64,000 bases of DNA. Origin: Pyronema omphalodes (lineage: Eukaryota; Ascomycota; Pezizomycetes; Pezizales; Pyronemataceae). Both the position numbers and the translations under genes were made by a program. The stretch covers positions 806,001 to 870,000 of the forward strand of contig JAJJXM010000017.1 of NCBI GenBank assembly GCA_024516155.1, written 5' to 3'. Positions within the stretch are counted from its first letter, which is position 1. Each line of letters opens with the position of its first letter. This document shows, piece after piece, positions 1 through 11,600 of the stretch. Under the pieces are notes generated by a model. The model was given only the letters and a program-made list of their open reading frames with translations, was not told where the DNA came from and made no database searches.

Positions 1-194
1 GATGTTATGATATTCTTGTGGCATAAGCTATAGATCATATAAATACAATGAAGAAAACAATAACATATGCAAAAAAAGAAGAGAAAGGAAAGGAATACTC
101 CATTCGGAATTTCACTACTTCCTCATCTAACACAAGTGATAATCCATGACATAACATGATGATAAAAGAATGACGAACGACGGTGATTTATGGC

Positions 195-311
195 GATTGA
201 CACCCAAAGATTCCCGTCTGGTCATCCACGACAGTACTAGTCGGACGATATCATGCCTAAATAGCGCAGAGCGGACGGGATGCGTTATGTTCATGCTTCT
301 ATGACCGTAGC
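195..311 (-). pseudogene. 5S rRNA-like relic
   Basis: On the minus strand this 117-base stretch matches the second 5S-like sequence at 29467-29590 over most of its length, including the CATCCCGTCCGCTCTGCGC block and the GACCAGACGGGAAT box C region. The length is right for 5S rRNA. The 3' end does not pair with the 5' end to form helix I, and no T-run terminator follows. I therefore read it as a diverged pseudogene of a dispersed 5S gene. The rest of 1-1002 shows no other supportable feature. Confidence 0.6.
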
Positions 312-1002
312 TATTAGTTTGAACACATAACAATTATATATAATTGCAAAATATGTTACGACATTGCATATCGATGCACATCTGCCCATCTCCTCATAGA
401 CCCTGTACTCATATCTGTATGGCTTTCGGGGTGAATAGTTCTCATTATTTTCCAAAAGGTATGATAGTGCTGAGTGGGCTGGCAGAACGTCAATTCTATA
501 AACTACCCTTCCTAATGACCCACGCATGAATATTCTCAATATAACAATACAATATCCTTCATCCATGTTGCTGTACTTAACTACTACCACAATGCATCAT
601 ATAATCTTTCCATGGAACTCATTTTTCAAATCGTTATGCGTGCCTCTCAATACCACATTTCATTATGGACTGAGTATGTAAACAAAGCTTTTCCTCTGCC
701 GTTCAAGAAACATTTTTTGCCTATGAATTTATGTAGGTAATAGTCGAATATATTCTTGAACTCACAATAGCAGTTACTTCTACATATTACAAGCCGGATT
801 TTAGGATCTGAAATGAACATTATTTAGCAAGGTCATCAGGCGTCACCAACATCACGGTGCAAAACAGTTTGTCTCTACGAAGGAATTATCGTTAGGAGTG
901 GAATATTTCCTCGGTATTACTATCCAATAAAATAAAAATAGCCAGGTCTTCCGACAGCCCATTTAGTGGTCACCATCCACAGTCGCCCACTCACTCACTC
1001 CA

Positions 1003-1518
1003 TCAATTCCGCCTTACCTGATCTCTATTTAATCTCCTCCGCGCCCTTTCCTCCTTCGAAATTCTCTCCTCTCTTCTCAGTTCCTCCTGTACTCCAGCAC
1101 AATCACAACCCTTCCCCTTATTACACATTCTAATCCCCGACATCCACTGCAGTCTCAACTGCATAGCCTCATCCACCATTCTGGTATTTCCAGGCTCATA
1201 TGCTTCAGCGAACCAGTGAGCCCACTTCTTGGATACCCCTTCACATTCGGCGCTAGAAGGTGCGTGGGCAATGGTTTGCCGAGCGTTCTTCCGCATACGG
1301 TCAAGAAGGATGGCTCGTTCGAATTCTTCTTGAGTTTCGTAGTCTTCGAGGAGAAGGTTAGCTTCGCTGGATGCTGCAGGTATGGCCCAGTTCTGGGATA
1401 ATGGGTATGGTGTGTTGCTAACTGTGGGGTTGGAGGAGGCGGAGCTCGAGGTGTTTGGTGCAGACATGGGCGCATTGTTGGGGTCGTTGTTGGTGGAAGT
1501 GAGATTTTGAGTCGCCAT
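1003..1518 (-). CDS. hypothetical protein, Ser/Asn/Pro-rich N-terminus with charged C-terminus
   Basis: A 171-residue reading frame that I do not recognise. The start is placed at the ATG at 1518 (MATQNLTS). The frame stays open 58 codons further upstream, but that stretch looks like 5' UTR. Residues 1-50 are rich in Ser, Thr, Asn and Pro and are probably disordered. The middle (LLLEDYETQEEFERAILLDR) is acidic and likely helical. A small cysteine cluster (CNKGKGCDC) precedes a very basic/acidic helical tail. The last codons contain CAG followed by GTAAGG, a good splice donor, so the protein may continue into a further exon and the annotated stop may be intronic. No domain or function can be assigned. 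Confidence 0.45.
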   Translation of the reverse strand: MATQNLTSTNNDPNNAPMSAPNTSSSASSNPTVSNTPYPLSQNWAIPAASSEANLLLEDYETQEEFERAILLDRMRKNARQTIAHAPSSAECEGVSKKWAHWFAEAYEPGNTRMVDEAMQLRLQWMSGIRMCNKGKGCDCAGVQEELRREERISKEERARRRLNRDQVRRN

Positions 1519-2584
1519 TGTATGGTGTTTGAGTTGACTAATTCCGTGCCGTAAATAAGGAGGGGAGAGAAGATTGTTTGTTTTATAGAAGAGGCAAATG
1601 GATGAAGGGTTGATCAGTGAATATATGGTGGGCGGATTGGACCATTGATCTGATATTTGGTATGAGCCACGGCTCCCCATCAAAGACAGCAATTCGAAGG
1701 GTGGAAGTCAAACCTTTACAGTCAAGTCATGATACTTTCAACTAGAGCCATCAAACGGAAGGCCAATTACTGTACAAATCTCATAGTAAATGGTGGAGAC
1801 CTTCAGAGAGTTAAACTTCCGCGCTGGACTGCCGGCCGCTCTATTTTGTTGGTTTATTTTAGCCCTATTGCGGTTTTGCATTTGTGTAGGCGAGGTAAGA
1901 CTATTACCAGTCAGCTTCGCATAATTTTGAAGGATAATCAAATGTTAAATCATATAAGGGCTTACGATTGAGACGGCAGGAATGAAGTTCATGATGTTGC
2001 GTGTCCAGCCATGGTACATTCCGCGCAAACCCTTCTTCTTGAACGTACGCATAGAAACTTGCCACAGCACAATGTAAGTTCTGAGATATTGAGCGATTCC
2101 TTAATCTTAAAATCGAGTTCTAAGAAGGCTGACAAGGCATACGGCGATGGAATCGATGGATCTCGAAAGGCCGCCAATTACCACAGCTATTTGAGGCAGA
2201 CTGTTTTGCAGCCTTCGTCAGCAACGAACGCGTCGACAGTAATCATATGACGCTGGGGTATTACTTATGTACGCATTATAATTCATTTTTTAGGCAATGG
2301 ATACACTTTAAAGCATTCTTGTTCATTTCGGCGTTGTGTTGATGTGGCTGGATAATTTCTTGCATTGAGACTCAGGTGAGTTTAACAATGTCGATCAGCA
2401 CCAAGTGGTGTTTAACAATATATGTAGCTAAAAGGGGGGTTAGGAATGTAGGAAAGGTTGAAAGTCCCTGGCTCAGCCAATGAACTATCCTGAGGGATAT
2501 TCCATGAGATGAGGAGCGGATTGAATGCGGATATTCATACAAGATCGCTCGGACTCCTCATCATCACCTACTTGTTTAGATCTC
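1519..2584. other. intergenic region, no gene seen
   Basis: Short overlapping frames on both strands with no recognisable domain or codon pattern. The right edge is the LINE target-site duplication at 2585-2597. Confidence 0.4.
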
Positions 2585-2709
2585 ATAACCTATTGTCACC
2601 ACACACGCCACTCCAACGCTAATAAAACAACACGTTTTTCGCTTAATTATCCTAATCGGGAAGTCGGAGAGAACTCTCACGGCTTCACGAATTCCACCCT
2701 CCGAGGCCC

Positions 2710-4531
2710 ATGGCTCCCATGAAGCCTCCCCCCCCTCCGCGCTTCGGCCTCACCTCCGATATGCGCATGTTCGGTGGCAGCAACTCATCCCGAGTCTCCA
2801 CGCCTGCCCCCGCCGCCGAAGACGACGTGTTTGGGTCCTCCGCACCCGGCACCCCAACGCGTCCCAGTACAGACGCCCCCTCCGCAGCCCCAGGATCAGG
2901 TTGGTCCTCGGGGAGCTCCCTTTCTTCGTGCCCCAGCACCGTGAAGAAACGCGCACACGTTGCGGCCTTCGGGTCGCTCGTGCAAAGCGAACTCCGTTCC
3001 GCCCCCGCGGTAGGTTCCCAGGCCTCCCCCCAAGTCAGCGTGTCCCTTATGGACAAGTTGTCGGAGCGCCTCGCCGCTGCGGAGGAACGCTTGAAGGCTC
3101 TGGAGGAGCAAATACGTCTCCAGGAAGCCCGCCCATGCTCGTGCCCGCAGGCAAACCTCGCGACGTCGACCCAGTCTACCGCCCTTCGCCAGCCCCACCC
3201 TGTTGGCACCCAACAGTCTGCTCAGGAAGAGAAATCCAGAACTTCCTCCGTTGTCGTAGGCATGCCCAAGGCTGCCCCCATACCATCCCTCCCCGCCCTC
3301 CCGCGTGCGTCCAAACTCACCGCGGCCCAATCCTACGCCGCAAAGCTCCGCAGCAACCTCCCCGAGCTCCCCCCCCCCGCCCCCCCCTCCGGCGTGGCAG
3401 CTTGTTCCCTCACGCAAACAGCTGAAGGCCCCCCAACGCCCTCCCAACTTTTCCGTCCCCGAAAAGAACCTCGCCGCTGAAGATCGCCGCATGATTCTCG
3501 TCCGTCAGGAAGGCGCCCGCCCCTCGTCGAAACCAGACCAGGATTTCACGGCCGCCATCAACGTCTGCTTGCACCTCCGCGGTGCACCCCATTTCCACCG
3601 TGTAGCCCGAGTCTCCAGAAACTCGAAGGGAACGATCACGGCTACCACCAACCCGGGAGTGAGAGCGGACTCCCTGATATCGTGCTACCGCAACGAGATC
3701 CTCAATGCCATCCGCGAGGTTGACCGCTTTGTGGTGGACGTCCAACCCATGGACAAATGGGTCAAGTTGAAAGTCCACGCCATCCCCCTCAATCGTTTTC
3801 TGGGTAGAGGAAGGAATGGCCTGCAAAAGCTCGAGCTTGAGTTGCAAGCCAACCACGACCAGCTCGAGGTCATCCCAGGTGCTCGTTGGTTAGGCAGCAG
3901 ACGACGCATTCGCGAGCGCTTTGAACAGGGCGAGATTCAGTCGTCTTCAGCTGTCTTTTCGGTGAAGGGAACCCCCGCTGCGCAAATGCTCATCGCTCGA
4001 GGCGCCCTCCTAGGATCCTCTCGTTACCGCGTCGAGCTCTTCAACCACGACGGCCCTGACAGTCAGTGCTCGGGCTGTCTTAAGTGGGGACACATTCGGG
4101 AGAAATGTCAAACCCCCAAGCTCTTCCGATGCCGATTCTGTGGTCAGCACCACGCTTCGGAGGAACACAAGTGCAGCATGATAGGATGCTCCACCTCCAA
4201 GGGACTCCCGTGCCAGCATTCGAAGGAGTCTGCTCGCTGCGTTAATTGCAAAGGCAATCACTACGCCAATGCTCGCAACTGCCCATCCCGCCTTGAAGCC
4301 TTCGCCCTGGCCCGTCAGCGTCGCCAGATGTCTTCCTCCTCCGATCAAGCTTCCCCTGCAGCGGAAGCCTCGCAACCAGAAGCAGACCCCTCCTCTTCCG
4401 CCTCCAGCGATCCAAACGAATCCTCAACCACGGAGACCACATCAGCCCTCTCCACCCCCCGTCCTGCAGCCACGGCGTCTGACCCAGACGCTATGGTCGA
4501 TGCCGAAGTGCCGGATAACACTCAATGCTGA
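2710..4531 (+). CDS. LINE ORF1, gag-like nucleic-acid-binding protein (frameshift in a C-run)
   Basis: ORF1 starts at the ATG at 2710 (MAPMKPPPPP). The N-terminus is Pro/Ser-rich, followed by a heptad-like coiled-coil stretch (LSERLAAAEERLKALEEQ, about 3057-3113). The frame must shift at the C-rich tract 3369-3387 (10 C, one G, 8 C) to continue into the frame ending at 4531. After the shift come a basic central domain and cysteine clusters including CSGCLKWGHIREKC (C-x2-C-x4-H-x4-C), CRFCGQHH and CVNCKGNHY. The C-terminus is Ser/Pro/Thr-rich. LINE ORF1 proteins coat the element RNA and act as chaperones. The stop overlaps the ORF2 start by seven bases. The shift may be a mutation, a sequencing error, or slippage in the C-run. 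Confidence 0.85.
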
Positions 4532-7500
4532 AGTGCCTCACGGTACTTCAACTAAATTGCCGAAAGAGCGGTGAGGCTCTGACGGCGGTGATGGAGAGCG
4601 GTCTCGCTCTGGGTGCGGATGTGGTGTTGGTTCAGGAGCCCCCGACCTTCCAAGGTTGGCGCCATCCAGCCTACGAGTTCCTCTGGGGAGGAAGGGTTCT
4701 GACGGGGAGACGACGGGATTCGGCGTGGCAGCTTCGTCCACGAGAGGACTTGGCTGCGCCCGGGGAAGGTGACCTCCAGGTGCTGGATGTCACATGCAGA
4801 GGTCATAAACAAGTACGTATTGTAAATGTTTATGACGCTCCGCGAACTGATGATGGAGTACGCCCTGCACGCAATGCGGACTGGCGCAGGATTATAGGAC
4901 GGGACACTATTCTCGCTGGCGACTTCAACGCTCACAGCAGAAGGTGGAACCCCCTGTGCGAGAGGCCACTCCATCATCAGTTCTTGGAAGATCTGATGGA
5001 CTCATTCGATCTCCGCTATGTCGGTGATGGTAAGGAAACCCACACCCAAACGGGCCAGATCCGACATAGTGTCATCGATTGAGTCCTGACGACGATGGAA
5101 CTCGAAGCCCACGTGGTTGCGAAGCTCCTCGATGACCCGAATCACTCCACAACGTCCGATCATGAGGCGCTGATCTGGAAAGTGGACTCTGTGACGGTCC
5201 CAGAGGACTTCGACGCCCCAACCAGAGGATGGGCGGTTGGAGAATGGCTGGAGAGTGACGAAGGAGCGCAGAAAGCGGCGTTAGATTATCGCCATCGAAG
5301 CGAACGCAGACCGCTCCTATCCGATCACTGCTCTGAGAACGACGTTGAGGAAGAGGTGGTCTGGGTGCGTCAACAGCTGGTGGACATGCTGAACGCTCAC
5401 GCTAGGAAGATCCGAATCACCGCTCGGTCTAAGAAGTGGTGGCACCCCGATGTTAAAGCAGCACGCAGCGAGTACGGCCGGAAACGGAGGGCAGCCAAGC
5501 GCGGTCAATGTTCGATAGAGGAAGAACATCGCCTCCGCAACGCCTACCTCAGCACCCAACGTCGCCACAAACGAGAGTGTTGGGTTTCTTTCTTAGAGGG
5601 AGCCAACGGGGAGGCGGTATGGAAAGTCCTTCGCGCAACCAAACCGCGTAATGCTGCGGTGGTTGGACCTCTTGAGGATGAACACGGCAACCAGGCTGAC
5701 GAGGAGGATGCCAAACGTCGTATGCTTGCCGACGTTTCTTTCCCTCCCCCGAACCCATACCCCGGTCACAGTGGCAACGCAGGCCCCCCAGGTCGCGGAT
5801 TCCTCCGAGTGACCCAGGAACTGGTCTCCGATTCGATCCACGGTCAGAGCAACTCCAAGGCTCCGGGTGGTGACGGGTTAGGAGTACCTATTATCAAGGC
5901 GCTTATGCGATGGGACCCTGAACGGGTGACTTCCATCGTCTATCACTGCGTGCGGCTAGGATTCCACCCAACCGACTGGAAAACTGCCAAAGGAGTCTGT
6001 ATCCCCAAACCGGGGAAGACTTCCTACCGCAAAGCGAAGAGTTTCCGTATCATCTCTCTTTTAAGCTGTCTGGGAAAGTTAGTTGAAAAGGTAATCGCCA
6101 CCCTCATCGCGGAGGAGGCCGAAAGGCTACACGCTTTTCACGCTGGGCAATTTGGTGGGAGGAGAGGTCGCTCCGCCGTCGACGCCGCGGCAGTCTTGAT
6201 TGAGGCGGTAGAATTCGCTTGGGAGAAGCAGAAACTTGCGGGAGCTCTAATGATGGACGTTAAAGGGGCCTTTCCCACTGTCAACCGAGACTGCCTTATG
6301 CGGAAAATGCGGCGAGCAGGCATGGATGAATGCTATGTGCGGTGGGTGTCTTCGTTTATGAGTGGTCGAAGAGTTGAGATATCACTAGGCGGTGACTCAG
6401 GTACACCCATCGAGACGAACACCGGCCTCCCCCAAGGATCCCCCGTGTCCCCAGTCCTTTTCTTGATCTATATAGCCGATCTCGCTGATTACGTTGAATC
6501 AAGAGTCCCCGACGTGACAGGCCTGTCGTTTGTCGATGACGTGACCTGGATCGTGACCGGTGATTCTGCTCGGGAGGTCTCCGATAAGCTTGAACGGTGT
6601 GCAAACGCTTGCTCGTGGTGGGCCTCCACCAACGCGGTGGTGTTTGAAACAGACAAGACGGAAGCCATGCTTTTTTCTCGACGGAGGGGAGAGGCTAACC
6701 CTGACGAGGTCACAGTCTCGGTAGGTCCTCACCAGATCCCGTTCGCCTCGTCAGCCATCCGTTGGCTCGGCTTTTGGCTCGATCCAAAGCTCACTCTTAA
6801 CCACCATCACCAAAAGTGGTTGACCAAAGCCAGGCAACAGCATGCTCGTCTTGCGAGGCTTTGTCGTGCTCAGGGACTCCCTCCGGGGAGCACTGCTAAC
6901 CTGCAAAAGGCGGTAGTCCAGTCAGTGGCTATGTATGGTGCGGAGATTAACGCAGTCCGGCGCCTAAAAGGCAAGAGCTCGGGACGCACTGCGCGGCTGC
7001 AACTGCTCCTCAATAAGCAAGCACGAGCGGTCACGGGGTGCTTCAAAACGACCCCACTCGGCTTCTTGATGGCTGAAAGTGCCGTACGCCCAGCGGAAGC
7101 GCTCATCAAAGGCCGAGAAGCAAAATTTCGATCACGCCTTCTCACTCGCCCTCGCCCCGCCCTCCCCTCGACCGGCACTCGACCGTCCCCGACCGCTGCG
7201 GCTATCACTCGGCTGCTTAAACGCACGGAAAAAGCATGTGGATTCGAAGCAGTCGAAAATGTCACAGTCCCCGACCGCTTTCGTCGCTTCCCCGTGGTGA
7301 TCGCACCCAGGGCTGAAGCTGAAACCTTCGCCCGGAACTGGAGGAACCTCACGTCCACGACATGCATCTGGACAGATGGCTCTCGAATGGAGGGACATAC
7401 GGGAGCGGGAGTAGTCCGCTACATCAACGGAGCCTTTCGTTCTTCCCAGCACTACTTGGGTCGTCATACGGAGGTGTTTGACGCTGAGCTCTACGCCATC

Positions 7501-8301
7501 TGGCGAGGGCTCAAGGAGTTCCATTCCAATCACTTCTGGGACCCCAACTCGAATACCAAAGCGATCGTGTTTTCGGACGCCCAGGCTGCTCTCAAGCGTC
7601 TGGAGTCTGACACCCCCGGTCCCGGCCAAGAGCTCGCCAAACTTATCTCCCGCGAAGCCTACTACCTCCTCTTTGACTCCGGTATCGACGTGGAATTCCA
7701 TTGGATCCCGGGCCACAGCGATATCCCCGAAAACGAGGAAGCGGATCGAGTAGCTAAAGAAGCGTCGAAGCATCGCTGCGACTCCCGTATGCTCAAACGG
7801 TGTGACGACCCAGTATGTGCTGTTCCGGCGTGGGCTTCCCTGGCGCACCTCAACCGGATCGCAACGGAAACGACATCGACTATCACTCGTCGCTGGATTA
7901 AGCAACAAACAGCGACCAGCCGTTCCTTCCGCCCCCGCCAGAAATGGGGAATCCGCCCTGAATTGGTCTCCCTACCCAAACGCCGAGCAGCTGTGTTCCT
8001 CCAGCTTGCTTCAGGCCACGCCCTCATCGGCACCCATCTGGTGCGCGTTAAGAAAAAAGAGTCGGACCGGTGCTGGTGGTGCCAGTCAGAAAAAAGACAA
8101 ACCAGAGGCCATTTGTTTGGAGAATGCCCCCGCTGGCGAAAGGAGTTCAAGACGTTGAAAGAGGAGGTTGAGAGAATACGGGGACGGAGGGGAAGGCCGA
8201 GAGGAAGGCTTAAGGTGGTGGATTTATTTAGGGACGATCGACTCACGAAAGCGATCTTGGAATTTTTATCTGCAACGGAGATAGGCAGAAGATACGTATA
8301 G
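4525..8301 (+). CDS. LINE ORF2: APE-type endonuclease, reverse transcriptase, RNase H (one in-frame stop)
   Basis: This frame of about 1,258 codons starts at the ATG at 4525. Domains in order: an endonuclease/exonuclease/phosphatase fold (LQLNCRKSG, VQEPP, GDFNAHSRRW, SDH near 5158); reverse transcriptase with MMDVKGAFPTVN, GLPQGSPVSPVLF and the active site FVDD (near codon 669); RNase H with WTDGS, AELYAIW, FSDAQAAL and HWIPGHSDIPENEEAD; and a C-terminal CCHC-type finger (CWWCQ...HLFGEC). An in-frame TGA at 5080-5082 interrupts the endonuclease, where LINE copy 2 has Leu (VIDLV); everything downstream is open in the same frame. The RNase H after RT points to the I/Tad1 group. It would nick target DNA and copy its own RNA. 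The single stop makes it nearly intact. Confidence 0.93.
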
Positions 8302-8642
8302 GCATGGGCAGAAGGGCCAGGTGCTTGGAGGGCGAATTGTAAATTTTTTCATTACTTTTCTTTTGATTTTCACGGTTTTTTCTTTTTAGTTATAAGAGGG
8401 GAAGATGTGAGCGATACGGGGGACTGTCAGGTTTCGGCTGGGGCTTAGGATTTTTTGTTTCTTTTTGGGTGTTTCTTTATTTTACTTATCTTTTCGGGGA
8501 CGTCACGGGGAGCAGGAGATTGGGGAGCCTCTTTAGGTGGTCTCGACCACGAGGACAGGAAAAACGGATTTAGTTTCCCGCATAGGCCTTAAAGGCCTCG
8601 AACGGTGTATGATTAAAATCAAATCAAATCAAATCAAATCAA
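8302..8642 (+). other. LINE 3' UTR and pentanucleotide tail
   Basis: T-rich 3' UTR followed by a GGCCTTAAAGGCCTCGA segment and the TCAAA repeat tail. The same segment is found inverted at about 34745-34790 in copy 2 with minor substitutions, which defines the LINE 3' end independently of the ORFs. Confidence 0.85.
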
Positions 8643-8655
8643 ATAACCTATTGTC

Positions 8656-11600
8656 TTCGGCTTTTTCGGACGGAGAATATGGACATACAAGGAATTACCT
8701 ACGCTCCGAGATCTATTAACATTAACCTTCTTCCAATTAAGTGACGTATGATGACGTTGAGCGTGGTAGTAATTATGTACCTATTCAAAGCAAATTTATT
8801 CGGGAAATGTACGATAGTACCACTGTCCGATATACACCCGATACTGGAAAAACCGTAACACAAAAATCGCACGGATGAATCTACATAATATGTCATCGCC
8901 TCTGAGGCCCTCGGGGGTCTGACCAAAAACTGCCGTGATTCAGGTCACCGTAACCACGAACCGGCAAGACAGTGCATAATCTCACGATATCTTCTTTAAC
9001 CTCATAGAATTTATGCTACGATAATATTCTGAATGCTGGAATAGTTGTGTTTCAAATTATCTGGGGTTGTGGAGGATTTTCTGGGGGACTCGGCGACGGG
9101 TTATTCCGGGGTTCATTTCGGGACCTGAATTGCCGCGGTTGGCGCATTGAAATGAAATCGGGAAATAAAAGCTATTGAGTACATGTATGTATCTAATTAT
9201 CTGTATTGTCACTATAACCACTATCTCACTGCCGACTAACCGTTACTTTGAGATACGGAGTATGTGATTACTCATAATATTGAGCTTTTGGGCAAATATC
9301 GTGCGACACCTCCAGCTCGGATCAAGCCGCAAATAAACAACTCAAATATTCTCTTAAAAAGCACAACTACTTCGCCGTCTTATAATTCGCCGAGATATTG
9401 CATAAAGTACTATCGATAAAGCGAGGATATCGCCCCACAGTGAACCCACGTGTTGTGGGAACATCATGAGAATCTTCAGTTGCCGATATAAATCATTGTA
9501 TCACCGGTTGTGATAACTAATGCAATTATGAAAATACACTCATATATCAAGTATCTTTAGTTTTTTGTGCGATTGGATTTATCTCTGCTCTTCCCTGCAA
9601 GTATTATACCTGATTTAGGCTTCTTGAAACACGAAATGTCACTCACAGAAATTACTTGGAAAATCGAAGAAAACCGAGTGATGTCAGTTTCAGGGCCAAA
9701 TTATTGATAAAACCCAATGTATAGCCTCCATAGTAGTAATATCTAGCTTTCACATGTATGAAATATTTTGAAAGCTTCCGTCTGAGAGCTCTTTGGATAT
9801 CATAGCTCGTGTTCTAGTGGACCAAGATGATCCCAAATTATGTGATCACTCTAATACGAATTCCCCTGAAACTCCTAATTTTACTCTCGTCGATCAGAGA
9901 TTACAGCTTCTCTGTCATTGATGCCTCTCAAATAACATGCCTTACAGATATTCCAGTGATCTTCGTGATCAGAAGACAACATCTGCCAAGCTCACGATTA
10001 CCGTCTTCCATAAGCCCGCCTTCCTACCTCTATGCTATTCCTCTCACTGACACCTCCTCATCACAGATCTCTCGAATCTTTACAAAGCTCATGGCGGTGA
10101 AGAAACCTGGGAAAGCACGGCCTTTTATTTCTCTCCAGCGGACTTGGACTACCGGCATATCCGATCAGCTCCCCCCGTCAACGACTCTCTAACGCAAGTC
10201 CCAAAGTCCGCATCTGTCACCCGTATTTTTCCCCAGAGTGACCTGCGTCCCGAGATGAACTAGATATCCCGCTACTAAGTGATGTAGGAAAGCACTTTAT
10301 TTTCTCTAACTTCTCTGGATTCTGGCTGTGTCTAGCTCTACGAGACCTTGCCTGACTTTGCCTAGCTTTGGTCCCTATCCGCTGCAATGTGTTGTACATC
10401 ACTTGGTCGATCCTGAATTCCCCGATGTCGACATAGGTCACCCGATAAAAGCAAACGAAACCTAAGAGGAGACTTCATCAGAATCCAATTTGAAGATTAA
10501 TCCTTGGCTGTCGTAAGTAAAGTACAGATATACCTGACAGCCGTCCGGAGAACTCTGGGCGAAACTCATGAAGCCTATGAAAGTCGTGAAGCTCAAAAAT
10601 GAAGCGTGATGTTTTGCTCATTTCCAAGAAATAGAAATCTCTGAATAGCTTATACATATCTGTAATCTAGAAACAATTTCTCCATTGAAACTTGTCTTTC
10701 GGCTTCCATCAGTATTCGATCAATATTCGATAATTTCTCGAGGCTCGAATAAGCTTCCGCCAACACGGCCGGTGTTATTGGCAATCCAATATTTGAGCTG
10801 TCTATGTACAAACAAAATTGAGCCACCAGACCGCTTCTAAAAACAAATGGAGCGGATTGTTAGTCTGTTTTCCTGTTTATAATCCACGGTGTGGTTGGCA
10901 ATCGTTTGTTTTCTCCCCTTTACGGCAATGCGTAGACAAACAAGCCATTTCTAAGCTTTTTGTTTTGTTTGCAATCCGGGTTTTACATCAATTCATCACG
11001 GCGCCACGCCCGTAAATACCGAATATAGTCTATGTAGAAGCCTTATTCATATTTTTGTTTGTGTAGTTATGTGCAGTGTCGTGAGTGCCCTTGTGGTCGC
11101 TGCTTGTTTCTGTGGCGCGGTAGTTGTTCCGTAGTTTGTAATGCACGTGGGCTATCCGCGCGACGAGCGGCCAGCAAGATTCAAGATAACATCGAAAATC
11201 ATCAATTGGCGTTTCCTTTCTATGCAAATCACGGCGGTATGTCCGAGAAACTTAACACCGCCTGGGGCCGTGTGACATTGTGTAGCTTTATCAAATCGAT
11301 TCAACGGACATCATAATGCAGGAAAACCTTAATACTGAGAATTATATCCACATGTCGGGCTTCCGCGGGGAGAAGATCCTCAGGGTTTTACTTTGGGGCT
11401 TCCTAGTGGTTCCATTAAATTTCGGACTACATACTGTGATAAAAGCTGGAGACCCTGACTCTGTTGATAGATATCGAATTCGGTGACCTACTACCTGTGA
11501 GCGAAGAATACCTGCATTAGTCAGGTACTTATAACTTAATTCGACAAGTTTTGTAAAGCGTGACGGATGTTCATTCTTGGAATTAGCCATGAACCATCAC

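Larger units (their letters stand above)
2585..8655 (+). mobile_element. Full-length LINE (Tad1/I-like non-LTR retrotransposon), copy 1, with 13-bp TSD
   Basis: The element occupies 2598-8642 and is flanked by a perfect 13-bp direct repeat, ATAACCTATTGTC, at 2585-2597 and 8643-8655. It has a short 5' UTR, an ORF1 with zinc knuckles, an ORF2 with endonuclease, reverse transcriptase and RNase H, a 3' UTR of about 310 bases, and a 3' tail of about six TCAAA units (8611-8642) instead of poly(A). The same 3' end, ending in four to five such units, is found inverted at 34718. TSD length and tail are typical of target-primed reverse transcription. ORF2 has one in-frame stop and ORF1 a C-run frameshift, so the copy as sequenced is probably not autonomous. 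Confidence 0.93.

Noticed and set aside
7132..7908. Antisense 258-codon frame in the LINE
   Set aside because: Shadow of the conserved RNase H coding region, no domain of its own.
9827..10192. 121-codon hypothetical gene
   Set aside because: Isolated frame without recognisable domain, intron signals or favourable start context.
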